From NCBI GenBank assembly GCA_021234535.1, contig CM037843.1, positions 6,342,820 to 6,406,819 on the forward strand: DNA of 64,000 bases, given 5' to 3'. How positions within the stretch are numbered: position 1 is the first letter of the stretch; each line of letters begins with the position of its first letter. The translations under genes were made by a program, and so were the position numbers. Shown here piece by piece: positions 12,400-54,515 of this stretch. Source of the stretch: Stichopus chloronotus (taxonomy: Eukaryota > Echinodermata > Holothuroidea > Aspidochirotida > Stichopodidae). The notes under the pieces were generated by a model. The model was not told where the DNA came from, did no database searches, and worked only from the letters and a program-made list of their open reading frames with translations.

Positions 12400-12884
12400 A
12401 ACAGTGAACGCCCTCTATTTTAAAGGAGGTCAAATTTTCAAGTTCTTGCGTGTTACCTAATTGATGGATGGAATAATTATCCTACGTCTACGTGAGAGCA
12501 AAGTATAAAGAAAGGAAACACCAAGGGAAGAGAGGGACTCGACTAAACCTATCCTTATGAAGGAATTTAAACTTTGAAGTGAAAAAGAGAAAAAACTATG
12601 GTAATGAAGAAACGATTTTATTTCGGTAATAGAATGGTTTCTTAATGAGGAAATGGTTCATAAGGACATTGAGTTTGGAGAAGTTTTTGAAAGTAATCAC
12701 TTAAGGTAGCTATTCTCGTAGGAAACTTGTACAACAGTTGCTTTGTTGAAGGGTTATCGTTAGAATAGTATGGTCAGCCGTTTCACATAGAGACTACAGT
12801 GACTGCTTTAGTTAGGCTATGTGAATCGAGTGGTACGGTATACTTGGTACAGGATAATGTTATAAAAGGCCAATTCCAACAAAA

Positions 12885-12913
12885 TCACACACACACATAC
12901 ACACACACACACA
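12885..12913. repeat. (CA)n microsatellite
   Basis: Interrupted CA dinucleotide run. Confidence 0.9.
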
Positions 12914-13250
12914 AAATATCCTAATGAATTTACCCCCATTCTCGTCATCGTCAAACACACACAGCCTCACATTTTTTTTTCTGTTTTTATCCATTTGTGA
13001 CTATCCAATGTCATCCGGCAACCCGGCTACCAAGTCACACGTATGTAAAAATCAAATAGGCCTAAGCTAAAAAAGAAACATAGGACTACATAATACTACA
13101 ACTAGGTAAGATGGGGGAGGTTCGACAGACGTGTATGCTCCCTTGTTATCTGTGTACTATAGACAGGAACATCCCCTCTGGTTAGGTCGTCGTCATATGT
13201 GCCTCAAGTGGGTCCGAATTACTGTCCAATGGTGTCACTCAGTCTCAAGT

Positions 13251-13740
13251 GGGGCATATAAGGTTGTTGAAAACTCTCAAGCTGTTCGTAGAGGCTTTTT
13301 GGATTTGGAAAAAAGGCGTTCCAATGCTATTGTTTTTGGTTTGACAGAATCAAACTCTGGGGATATTGATGTTAAGAACAGTCATGATACTAAAGCTATT
13401 TCCGAGTTATTCGAGAATACTGCTATTAATACTAGTATTAAGCCGACTCATATGTTTAGAATTTGGGGCAGTTAAGGAAAGTTCACATTGCTCCTTGAGC
13501 AAACCCCGGCGACGAAGCTTGTTTTTAAGCATAAATGGGGAAAGTGAGAGGTCATGAGTAAATTTATTCGTTGCAAGAAAGCTAACTTAAGCCACATTTC
13601 TGAGATATCGATTAGCCATGATAAAACTAAATGCAACAAGAAGAGTATAACAGACTGAAGTGGGAGTTAATTGCTAGACGAGAGGGGGGGGGGGGGGGGC
13701 GAACATAATCTGGTTATCAAAGATCGTTTTCGTCGGCAAT
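13251..13740 (+). pseudogene. LINE ORF1 remnant
   Basis: Encodes LDLEKRRSNAIVFGLTESN-type sequence (compare the KNVIIFGLxES motif of CR1/Jockey-group ORF1 proteins), then KPTHMFRIWG. In other frames it reads GHE.FIRCKKANLSHISEIS and LKWELIARR...NLVIKD, the usual C-terminal region. At least three frame changes and a poly-G run show that it is dead. It lies just ahead of the matching ORF2 pieces, in the same direction. Confidence 0.65.
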
Positions 13741-13854
13741 ATATTCAGTAGGCCCTTAAGCCATGTGATATCCCGTGTAGCTGTGGGCGTGGATAAACTC
13801 GGCTCCAAGTCTGTCCCTATATATTAAGTGTTTGTATACTATATCGTGACTCTC

Positions 13855-14004
13855 TTCCAAATAAATGCTACTGAGGAGCTTAGGGTTTATGTGGTTGAGC
13901 ATACGGTTAATGTTGTTGCTTTAACTAAATGTATCCCCAAAACTATTCAGCGTGATGTCTCCAAAAAGGGTGACTTGGTTAGTAGCTTACAGATGGATAA
14001 TTTT
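13855..14004 (+). pseudogene. LINE ORF2 endonuclease, first fragment
   Basis: Encodes NATEELRVYVVEHTVNVVAL, matching the start of apurinic-type LINE endonucleases (NKxDELRxYxxEHxxDIVALTET). It ends at LQMDNF, where a DNA transposon is inserted. The catalytic region between is missing or decayed. Confidence 0.65.
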
Positions 14005-15380
14005 CACTAGCGTACACAGGGGAGGGGGGGGGGCTACTATATGGATATAAGTTAAACTTGAGGGAATACAGGCCCGTAGTCAGGGGGGTCGGAGCGTTCG
14101 AACGACCCACCCCAAGTTGAGGGAGGTCCATTTTTTCCAGCCATGTGTTTGAAGGGTCAGCTATGAAATATTTTTTTTATCTTGACATATCGTTCACTTT
14201 TAGCAGGAAGATAAAACCTCTCCACTTATGTCATAAAATGTATACAGGCCCAAACTGACCACAATATATCTTCACTACAAACATATACTATGTGGGGTGA
14301 TGAGATAATAAGCTAAAAAACGTGCATGCATGGTTATGTCATTGTGGCTGTGGATATCATTGAACTAGAGACAATAAAAAGCCCGGGACACACTGCCACG
14401 ACAAGCTGCGACACGACGGCGACCACTCACCGCGTCTGCTGTGGTCGTGGAGGTGTGACCGGTTCCACGAGTAGAGTTCAGTTGTGTCGTAAGCCGTCGC
14501 CGGGCCCGATTAAATATGTTCAATTGCAGTCGGGTGCAGTCTTTGCATTTTAAGCCCTGTTCGAACCGCCACGACTACCAAAGTGTCTACTCAGGCGCGT
14601 AGCCAAGGAGGGGCGATGTAGGCGATCGCCCCCCCCCCCCGGCCATATTGTGGTATTTTTTTTTTTAGGACTTCGCCAGAAATATCCAGGAGCATAGGCA
14701 TAGCCAGGGAAAGTAGGGCGAACAGGGCGACCCTGCTTGATCTCATTTTCGCTTTTTTTCCCTGCAATATCGCTAAATAGTAATTCCCTCAATTTATGTG
14801 GCAGGTCTACCAAGGCAGGGGTGGAATGCAGGGTTGGGAGCATGTATGTCTGCATGTTAAACACCCAGGAAGGGCAGTTTTCATCTATCTGAGTTGTTTG
14901 TATAGCCAAACGTTTCTTTGAATGCTCATCTCGGCATTGCTTCATTTTCCACAGACTAATTATTTTCTCAGTAACTGAGAAATTGTAAACATGAGATTTA
15001 TATTTCAAGGCTGGGTTCATGCAGCTGAAAAAACTTGGGAAGGGCTATTTCCGGCCATCTGGGGGGTTTGTAAAACCCAAAATTTTCTTGTACGCTCCAA
15101 CCGATGGTGGCGCTCCGCTTAGATAGTCTTCACGAGTTTCCACCCCCTCCCCTTGGAAGGTCTTTTAAGGTCTTCTTAAATGCTCCAGATTGCAGGAGAT
15201 CTTCAGATTTCACAATTTTCCGGGGAAAGCATCCCCTCCCCCCCCCCGAAAAAACCTAGCAAAAACTTTCTTGTACGCTCCGCACCAACCGATCGTGGCG
15301 CTACGCTCGGATCTTTCAATTGCAGTAATTCCGGCAGAGGCTACGGCCTCCCCCTCCACAAATTCCTGGGTACGCCACTG
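14005..15380. mobile_element. hAT-type non-autonomous DNA transposon nested in the LINE
   Basis: The element begins CACTAGCGTACACAGG and ends CCTGGGTACGCCACTG, whose reverse complement is CAGTGGCGTACCCAGG, so the termini are imperfect 16-bp inverted repeats of the hAT type. ATAATTTT flanks it on both sides (13997-14004 and 15381-15388), an 8-bp duplication as expected for hAT. Removing the element and one duplication leaves the LINE frame continuous. The interior (1,376 bp) holds further debris, including GGCGCGTAGCCAAGG near 14596 and poly-C runs, so it is probably a composite. No transposase was recognised. Confidence 0.82.
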
Positions 15381-15838
15381 ATAATTTTGTTTCATATCGT
15401 AACTGGGGTAATGATGGTCGTGGTGTTGCTTTGTACGTTCATGAGAGCCTGAACTCCTCGATAATTCAGACCAGTTCAAAGTTTTCAGAGGCGATTTTGG
15501 TAAATATCAAGTGACGTTGAAAATAATAAGTCTTTCTGATTGTTTTGTGTGAAACTACTGATGTTAAGGTTATCGATTGGATTTGGATGGATGATTTCAA
15601 AGATATTAACTGGTATTCGCTTACTACATCACACCACGTTGAAGATGCTTTCTTGAATTCTGTTAAAGACAGTTTTCTGATCCAGCATCAGTTTCAGCCT
15701 ACCAGACATAGGAGGGGTCAAGAATCATCCCTACTGGATTTGCTATTTACTCAGGACCCGGATGCTCTGACAGATATTGACCAATTCCCTGGTTTAGGTA
15801 ATGGTGATCATGATGTTTTGATTTTTGAGTTGGTCGTA
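15381..15838 (+). pseudogene. LINE ORF2 endonuclease, second fragment
   Basis: Reads RNWGNDGRGVALYVHESLNS and ends LLDLLFTQDP...GNGDHDVLIFEL, matching the GGGVALYV and SDHxxL signatures of LINE endonucleases. In-frame stops near 15510-15560 show decay. It is interrupted on the right by the AGGTCA array. Confidence 0.75.
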
Positions 15839-15844
15839 TTGAGT

Positions 15845-16905
15845 AGATGATCCCTAGTGTTTTAAGTGGAGGTCAAAGGTCATTTGAGGCCACCAGAGGT
15901 CAAACTGTAAAAAAATGTTAAACACAATATCTCCAGAAGGCTAAATGTGAATAATGTCATCCATATTGTGTTCATTGTTTATAATGAGTAGATGATCGTG
16001 ATTGTTTTTGGTGGAGGTCAAAGGTCATTTGAGGTCACCAGAGGTCAAACTGTAAAAACCTTGTAAACACAATATTTCCAGAACAGTTACAGTGACTGAT
16101 GTCATACTTGGTTTGTGAGTTGTTCATATTGAGTAGATGATTCCTACTGTTTTTGGTGGAGGTCAAAGGTCATTTGAGGTCACCAGAGGTCAAACTGTAA
16201 AAACCTTGTAAACACAATATCTTTAGAAGGATAACTGTGACTGATGTCATACTTGGTGTGTGAGTTGGTCATATTAAGTAGATGATTGCTATTGGTTTTG
16301 GTGGCGGTCAAAGGTCATTTGGGGTCACCAGAGTTCAAACTGTAAATACGTTATAAACACAATATCTCCAGAAGGATAACTGTGACTGATGTCATACTAG
16401 GTGTGTGGGTTGGTGATATTGAGAAGATGATCCCGATTGTTTTTGGTGGAGGTCAAATGTCATTAGCGGTTACCAGAGGTCAAACTGTCAAAAAGTTTTA
16501 AACACAATGTCTCCAGGAGTCTAACCTTGACTGATGTCATACTTGATGTGTTAATTGTATATACTAAGTAGAAGACTCCTGTCGTTTTTTGTGGAGGTCA
16601 AAGGTCGTTTGAGGTCACCCGAGGTGGAACCTTGCTAACACATTATCTTTAGAAGGGTAATGTTGACTGATGTCATACTTGATGTGCGGGTTACCCACAC
16701 TGGGTTGGTGATCCCTAGTGCTTTTAGCGGATGTCAAATGCCATTTGAGGTCACCAAAATAAAGGTTATTTGGGTTAAAAGCTTATTAATGTGGTGTTTC
16801 AAGAACAATAACTGCAATTGATCTCATACTTGTCACGTGGATAATTCATGTTTGTTATTATATAACCATGTAGCAAGGAATCACAAAGCCTTTGGCTTTC
16901 TGGTT
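15845..16905. repeat. Array of six 145-bp AGGTCA units plus tail, inside the LINE
   Basis: The anchor recurs at 15865, 16010, 16155, 16300, 16445 and 16590, spaced exactly 145. The tail from about 16690 ends in GCAAGGAATCACAAAGCC and CTGGTT. GTTGGT is present at 15839-15844 and 16903-16908, a possible target duplication. The array unit itself contains GAGTTGGTC and the tail ends GGTT, so the boundary is ambiguous. The LINE reading resumes on the right. Confidence 0.85.
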
Positions 16906-19059
16906 GGTACTAAGTATGCCGGTGCCTCTGTCGACTCTGTCTAGTCTGTCAGATATGTTTATGGAAGGGGTGACTATGTGGGTATGTCTAAGTTCTTAGA
17001 TTTGGATTGGAAAGCTTGTTTGCAGGAGATGGATGTTGAACAAGCTTGGCATTTTTTCAAGGCAAAGGTCACTGAAGCTGTAGAGTTATTTCTTCCAAAT
17101 ACTTGCCATGGTAACAAGGCTAGGCCAAAACCCGCTTGGATGACTGGTCAGGCAATCAAGAAGGTAAAGGATAAGCAAAAAGCATGGAGGCAGTTTTTGA
17201 GATCGAAGGGGGATTATAATATTTGTGCTCGTTTAAGGAATCGAGCTAAATGGTATACCAGAAGAGCTATTCGTAACTGTGAGCAAAAAAAAAAAAAAAA
17301 AGAAAAAAGTTGCTAGGGAAGCTAGATCCAATTCTAAGGTTTTCTGGCGCTATGTTAAAAATAGAACGACTGTGAGGTGTCTTGTCCATGCTCTATGGAG
17401 TGTAGCTGGTTCTGGGGCTCTAGTAGATGATGCTACAAATAAAGCTAGTATTCTTAATCAGTTCTTTGGCGGTGTTTTTAAGGAGGAAGGTCTGAATTCC
17501 TCACCAGTGGTTGAGGCAAGATCTGAGGGTACAATTGTCTCGGATATTAATTTTCATAACAACGATATTTTGAGGAAACCGAGTAAGTTCAATGTTTCCA
17601 AATTTCCTGGTCAGTATGGACTCCATTCTTCTCCTGTGCTGTTTGAGACTCCTTTTGCTATTTGTGATGCATTGGATGTAACTTTTAAGAAATCTTTCAG
17701 ATCTTCTTTCTCTTCCTAAGGATTGAATTTGGGTGACATAACTTCTCTTTTGAAGAAAGGTAAACGTTCAGATCCTTCAAACTATCGGCCTGTTAGTCTG
17801 ACCTCTGTCGTGTGCAAGATTTGTCTTCGTGAGAGATATTGTATTCCAGCAGTATGCCTTTGTAGCAGGCAGATCCCGTGTTTCTCAGCTTATTGGTACT
17901 TTTGATGATTGGACGAGATCACTTGACAACAATCGTAATATTAATGTTGTTTACTCTGATTTTATGAAGGCTTTTGACAAAGTCCCCTACCAGAGAGTAC
18001 TGCTGAAGTTAAAGAGTTACGGTATTGGTGGTAATGAGATTGAGTGGATTAAATTCATCCTTTCTGACCGTAGGCAACGTTTATATGTTGAGGATTGGTT
18101 TTCTGACTGAGCGAAGTGGTATACCTGAAGGTAGTGTTTTAGACCCCACTTTGTTCTTGGTCTATATCCATGATTTACCGGATGTTATCTCTGGGTGTGG
18201 AATTAAATTATTTGCTGATGGTACTAAACTTTCCAAAGAACTTGTCGGAGGAAGATTGCGGTTTGTTGCAGTCTGCGATTGATGAGGTTTTTGATTGGCG
18301 TTTAACTTGGCAACTTCGGTTCCACCCTGATAAGTGTCAGATTGTCAGGTTGGGTGACTCTGCACCCACTTTTGTTTACTCTATGAGGGATTATGCCGGT
18401 GCAAGACATAATCTCGAGATAAGTTCTTGTCAAAAAGATCTTGGTGTACTCGTCGACAATGGGTTAGCCTTTCGTTGACATATTTCTGGTATTGTGGCCA
18501 AGGCCAATGGCGTTTTGGGCACTACAATTAGAAGAACTTTTCGAGTTTTGGATAGTTCCTCTTTACTTTTATTGTACAAATCCATGGTGCGTCCTGTTTT
18601 AGAGTATGGTATACCCGCCTGGTATCCATTCCTCTGGAAGGATAGTGATAATATTGAGTCTGTTCAGAGGCGTGCCCCCAAAATGGTTCCTGACCTTAGA
18701 GAACTTTCCCATCCTAATAGATTACGCTATTTGAATTTGCCTTGTGTTAGGTTTAGGAGACCGCGAGGCGACATGATATATATATGTATAAATATTTGAA
18801 TGGTTCTATGGTTGTGAGTAATCAGCTTTTTTATAGGGCAATGGATTCCAATACTCGTGGGCATTCTTTTAAGATTCTCAAGCCTCGTTGTTATAAAAAT
18901 GTTAGACAGAGATTTTTTACTCAGTGAAATATAGGCGTTCGGAACTCGCTCCAAGCGCTTGTCGTCAACACACCATCTTTAAAGGGATTCAAGTCTAGCT
19001 TCGACCGAGTTTGGAAGCAAAGTGAACTTTATTTCGACTATAAAGCTGACATTTACTGA
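16906..19059 (+). pseudogene. LINE reverse transcriptase, CR1/Jockey-like, inactive
   Basis: In order: VRYVYGRGDYVGMSKFLDLD, RPKPAWMT, SNYRPVSLTSVVCKI (RT block 2), YSDFMKAFDKVP (motif A), SGIPEGSVLDPTLFLVYIHD (motif B), LFADGTKL (motif C), RLTWQLRFHPDKC, and a C-terminal FKSSFDRVWKQSE region ending at a TGA at 19057-19059. Motif C reads FADG where FADD is needed, and motif B has Glu for Gln. There are at least five frame changes, including near a 17-base A run at about 17284. Coding direction and order match the ORF1 and endonuclease pieces upstream, so all belong to one decayed element of roughly 3.4 kb without its insertions. Confidence 0.88.
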
Positions 19060-22000
19060 TTTTATTTGCTGTGACGAAATGGCCTGTGGCCAACAACGTC
19101 CTGTTGATGAGAAAGTATATGGTTGGCACGAATTTCGTCAGATAATGTACCGGGATGGCATCACACGGGGCACTATTCGCACATTGATTCATAAAAACTT
19201 GATGCACATTGATTAATAAAAACTAATAAGGAAAATAAGCTTGTAAACATTAACAAAAATTTAAAAAATCCACAAATGAAGCAGCATTCAGGATGCGTTC
19301 TGTGTTTCTCGCCAGCAGACAATCATTTCAAGTCAAAATATACTTGTAACATTCCATCGATATATTATCTGTAATAGGAAAAAGGGCACGATGATAGAGA
19401 TGTTTTCTCTTTCATTGGTCATAGCAAACTGCAAATTTATGGGATTTCTTACTCCTAATGAATATTCACGAGCCTGGGTGTTTGAAACATGTTTCTCTCA
19501 GATAAACAAGATAGGGACTGTTTGTTTTGTTACTTTTAGTGCCCTTGGAGAACAATATAGCGTGTAGGAAATTGTCCCTTCTGGTTGGTTTGAACACAGC
19601 AATCGCGTTCGATCCAACTGAAGCGGGTCACAAAACAACGAGGTGGACTGGAGTAAACACCTGTTCACGCAACATTTGGTGTATATATTGGCATCATGCG
19701 TTAATCTTTCAATTTGTAATTCTACGAGTAACAGATACCCGAGGTTACAACTATGGGCGACTCATCGACATTGGGTAGAGATATTCTGGTATTTTTCTGT
19801 AATGGAAAGAAGGTAACCCGCCCTACATATACTATTTAAACAACATGAAAATGAGGTGGATCTATTTGCTATTTCTCTTTTACTCTAAATGAGGCATTTT
19901 ATCATCTTTATTATCTCCATTTCATTTTGTAATTGTTCCCTTGAAACTTTTAATTGCAAATGTTCGTTAAGGGACGCCAACCCGGGGGAAGGGGGGGGGG
20001 TAGGCGGTTCAGGGGGTTCGGACGAACCCCCGCAAGATCTGGTGTTCCGCTCAGCTTATGATAGTAGGCCTACGTTAGCAACATATACAAGGAGTTTTAA
20101 TTTGTTGGTCATAATTTTCGGGTAAACTGTTCCACATTTGGTAAAATCGAACCCACCCCACTTCAAAAGCTGCATACGGGCCTGGACGTTTTTTTTCTCG
20201 GGGTAATGTGGGCCACAACAGGCTTCGACCCTGTACACCTGGTCAATTGACATGCTATATGTGGGGGGTGGGGTATGGCGGTGAATTGGTGATGTCACTC
20301 GTGTAGCTCCGGGTCGATAGGTGATGCCGCTGCGATATTTACGAATTAATGGGTGATGCCGCTAATCCAACTAAGACAGGGTGTAAGGCCATTTTCATGG
20401 GGTGGTCCGTCCAACCCTTCTATGCTTGAATTTGAGCTAAATTTGGAATACCGTGCCGTTAAAGTAGCGGTAAACATTTTTTTTTTAAATGACATCCTCG
20501 ATAGGATGCCGTCAATTGAATTAACTTCACTATATTCGGAGACTATGCTATTTTTTTAAAAGCGAGAGTTAAAGGGGCTGAGACGTAACGGGTTTATTCG
20601 AGATGGGGGGGGGGGGGGGGATTTGATACTGCCTATCTCATATACGGGAGGAGCTGAGGTTTACCTGCAGGCTGTAGTGTTCCTCCCCTCTCCACCAAAG
20701 ATCTTCCGAGTATAAACTAATGATGAGGTACAGGTCGTAATATGGGGTTAAGAAACAGATCTATTGTTTATTTTGTCGCAAGAAACCCGCCACGTCAAGT
20801 TGACTGGTTTAGCGTTTTTCATCTTGTCAAGCAACATAAAAACACGATGGCATACAATGTAAATAATGTAAGAGACATCTGTTTTTTTTTATCTTATACC
20901 TTAGATCATAACATGAGCGGTACATTAGACCTCACGTGTCTGAAACACTTAGATGATTATTTTATTTACATCTATAAGGCCTGACCATGTAAAGCAATTA
21001 AAATTTTATCAGACACCGTGTAATGTTTGCAGTCTGTTGGTTAAAATTGCTTCATGGATTTTCTTTCTCTTTGTTAAGGTTTTAAGGACTTTGTTAAGGT
21101 CCTACCTTTCGTTGACTCTGATACTTTGGATTATAAGACGCGTTACTTAGCTTGAGATCTCAATCACGAAACGGCATGAAGTAGTATTGTCTTCTTTGAG
21201 TTTTGAAAGGTGCCATTGTTTCACTGATGAAAGTTTGATTCATTCCGACAATATTAAGATTTTCTGGCGGAGTGAGATTGACTGGCGGATGTGATGACGT
21301 CACGTCAGATACATTGTATGGACTTCAGACATACAATATCAATTTGTTCTCAACTGTGTAATCCTCCGCCACGGTATGTGGCATAATACTATTTAACGTT
21401 ATCCATCGACTAAAACCAGTGGGGCAACAGAAGGGGAATGAGGGGTGTGTCCCCCCTCCCCCGACTCATATTTTGACTCAGAAAATACATTTACTTGAAA
21501 ACGTATTTCATTAGGCGACATTTATTTGTAGGGGCTGGGGTGAGGTGTAAATAAACATAAAAATGTAAGGGTAGGAATGCTCGGTACAATTCAAATGGGC
21601 TCGAAAATGTCATTTCTGGTGATCTGGGATGTTTTTTCGGCACCGCGTATGGTTACTTCTACGGGTTTGCAGGCGCGGTTCTAGCATATCGTAGCGTACT
21701 TACGTCGTTTTCAAACCAGGTATATAGCTTGTGGCAAAGTCGATTGCAGTTGTAATTACGCTTTGTTGTGCCTGACCTTTTTCCTTGGTCACCTCGATCA
21801 TTAAAACAAACAAAAGAGTGAAGCTCGTCCCTTCTTTTGTGATTCTAAACAAACAAGTTTGACAAATCTAAGCGGAATTCTTAGTTCTGATTGTTTACGA
21901 CATCGAGATCCTCCATAATGCGCGGGGGAAGGAAAACTTCGTTGGAAACCAGAGCGTTTAAAGAATGCGGTAGTGAGTTCAGTAATCTAGTAGAGGTCTT

Positions 22001-24237
22001 TTGTTTGTTATAATTATCTGTTTGTTCTTTGTATTTGGGTTTTGACCATGGAATTTGGTGCAAAACCTGCTCGATTCGATCTCTCTGGGTGAACTGCACT
22101 GATTGTGTTATCCCGTGCATTTATTAGTGTTCTGTCTCAGGAAGTCAAGAAGGTATTTGCAGAACTCCGATCAAACTTCCATCGTTAGAGACAAATTAGA
22201 TAATGCCCCTTCTTTTCTTTGTTATCGTTGGTAAGTAACGGCTGACCTTAGGATAATGAAAAAAAAAGCTTGCATACCGGTACCAAAAAGAGCACAATTG
22301 GTAAATTGCATAGAGCACACGGTCAACCTAAACTGTAGTTCCTGAAGTGATGTTCCCGGAAGAGATATACACGTACAAGGACTATTTCAGAAACTGGTTA
22401 AGGAGGGGGGTGGGGAGTAAGGAGGGGGAGGAGTCTGTAAAAGGACCGGATCCGTTCATCTATCCAGATTGTCTTCGAGATCGCTGGAAACAGTGGCACT
22501 TCCAAACTAACTGAAAAGAAATAGGAAAAGAAATAAGAAAAGAAAAATAAGAAATACTAGCAGTATTTCAGTGAAACATGAAGAAACAAAACAAAAAATT
22601 GAGGGGCTGCCCCTGCGCTCACTTCGCTACGCGCCTAAGGACAGATTCAAAAACAATATCCTATATTACCAAAATTTCTTACTTCGTTTGGCAATGTAGC
22701 ATAATACAAGATAAAACAGAAAACAAAGTCAAAAAAGGAGAAGCGACAAATTTGTTCACATGATCCTCTCTCTTGTTTATTTTATTAGTCCCAGTCTATC
22801 GTAACCGCCTAGTTACTTAGGTCAGGTGACCCATTCTCTTGCATTCACGTTTCCTGGAGTGTTTCAACGAATGATCAAGTTTCGTTGAACTGAGGGTGAC
22901 GAGTGATGCCATGCTATTTGTTGAATAATGCAAAACGGGGGTCTCTCTTTCCCATCAAACGAGGCAAGTGGACACTTTGATCCCCCCCCCCCCATCCCTT
23001 GGAAATTAAAGATTTTGTAGGTAATAATGAAGAAAAATACTATCGAATACACGCCTTCATTTTCGCCTAACACTTGAACAGTGTTTTCAATCTTTGTGGG
23101 TACCTGACTCTTTTAGCAATTCAATTCGTTATGTTTCAGTCGATGTTTGTAGGTGACAACATTCGCTTTCTGTCAACGCTAAAATTATGAAGTTCAATTT
23201 ACACAATCACCTATAATCAGCTATTTAGGGTATAGTGATTTTTAGTCTACATTTTGCATGTACTGCATATGGACATATGTGTAGGTGCACTTGATCCCAA
23301 ACTTGCTATCCTTTGATCTCGTCTAAATGGTCCTAGCATGTACGTGTACGTGACTAAGGCCGCAAGTCATTCGTCTTGGATTTGCCTAGTACCGGACTCA
23401 TTTAAGAAGTTTTATGGTGCAAAACTGATACCAATGGATAGGAGATAAAATTTCCGTCTATCTAAATAAAAGCAGTGCGGGTTTTACAACGTCTAGATTT
23501 AATCCCAGATAATGTCAGCAGTCTTACAACACACTTGTATGCTTTTCGTAGGTAGCGTCAGATTTGTACTTTTACACATCCTTTCTTCCCTAATTGGCTA
23601 ACAGCAGTATTTTTTATGTCTTGGCAAATTGATTTCTTGATCGTAATTCTTAGCTGGTTTCGAAATATTGAGATACTATGCTTAGAAAATCACCTCTTGT
23701 TTCAGTAGTATTAAACACCCCATGACGTAACGACACGTCTTACATAAAATGTAAGAGAAGGAAGCTTTTTTCGAACAGATGTGGACTGACTGATCCAACC
23801 ACTTCTGAAATTGTATCCTAGACCAATCGATAAGATTGCCTGTGCAATGTATCTATAGTAATCAGATCAGATAAGTAGGTTGCGCTCTAATTCCAGGAGC
23901 CAACATTTTGGTCATTATGCACATACTTTAATTACCAGCAGAAACCTTACATTACTGTTAATATAATCTTTCTTTCGTCCTTCTCTACGGTGTAAAAGAA
24001 TAAATTTATTTATGAAATCATTATGAAAACAAGAAATGTTCAAAAGGGCCAAGTATGGGAGACTCTGAACATCCTTGATGTGAGGGCACGAAACTCTAAC
24101 GAATATAAACTGTTGCTGACTCTTTCGGTGAGGTTAAGCTATGTAAGGTAAGAAGGCCTATAGTGTAGTGAATGTATTACGTACGACATTACTCTCTTTT
24201 TTGCTCTTTGTCTTGTCTGTCCTTTTTTTTTTCTTAG
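19060..24237. other. Upstream flank of XDH; first exon not found
   Basis: No recognisable exon. I looked for an ATG exon with an FxVNG-type strand and a phase 0 donor and saw none. Contents: poly-G-centred repeat debris at 19979-20080, a poly-G run near 20605-20620, and a CRE-like TGACGTCACGTCA at 21295-21307. The promoter and exon 1 of XDH are probably here or further upstream, but I cannot place them. Confidence 0.4.
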
Positions 24238-53968
<29,731 letters not shown>

Positions 53969-54515
53969 GACTACTCTCGTGAACAAAAGGAAACAAAAAA
54001 ACACTACACGTTATGATTTGTGAGAAGATATCAACGCAGCAAGTTGCTGTTTCTACTTATGAAATTTTATACTGATGTAATTACAACATACCGTCAAAGG
54101 CTACCAAACTGGCATTCAAACACAAATGTTAACGTTACTTATGAAACAGGCATCAACTGTTAGAGACATGCATTTATACTTTTGTTATGACAATTATACT
54201 TTTGGCTATGTCTAATTTGATATATATTGTTTGTATACAAGTTAAAATTGAAGTGGTAACGGCTTGTAAATAATTCATTGATATATAACAGTAATTAATA
54301 TATACCAGTAAGACATATTACAGATAGAACGAACTTTCATCAAAGTTAAATCCAAAAAGGACTAATTCATTATTAAATTACTATATTAAATTATTACTAA
54401 AGCATTAATTGACAGACTGCACCAAGTTGTAAATGCAGAAAAGATTCAGATGACACGATACATCTTACATAAATAACAGCTGACTATGGCAATATGCATT
54501 AAATATCTTAATAAA
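53969..54515 (+). other. Probable XDH 3' UTR
   Basis: AT-rich sequence after the stop with no open frame of note. An AATAAA hexamer at 54510-54515 could serve as poly(A) signal; another lies near 54738. The true end cannot be fixed from sequence alone. Confidence 0.35.
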
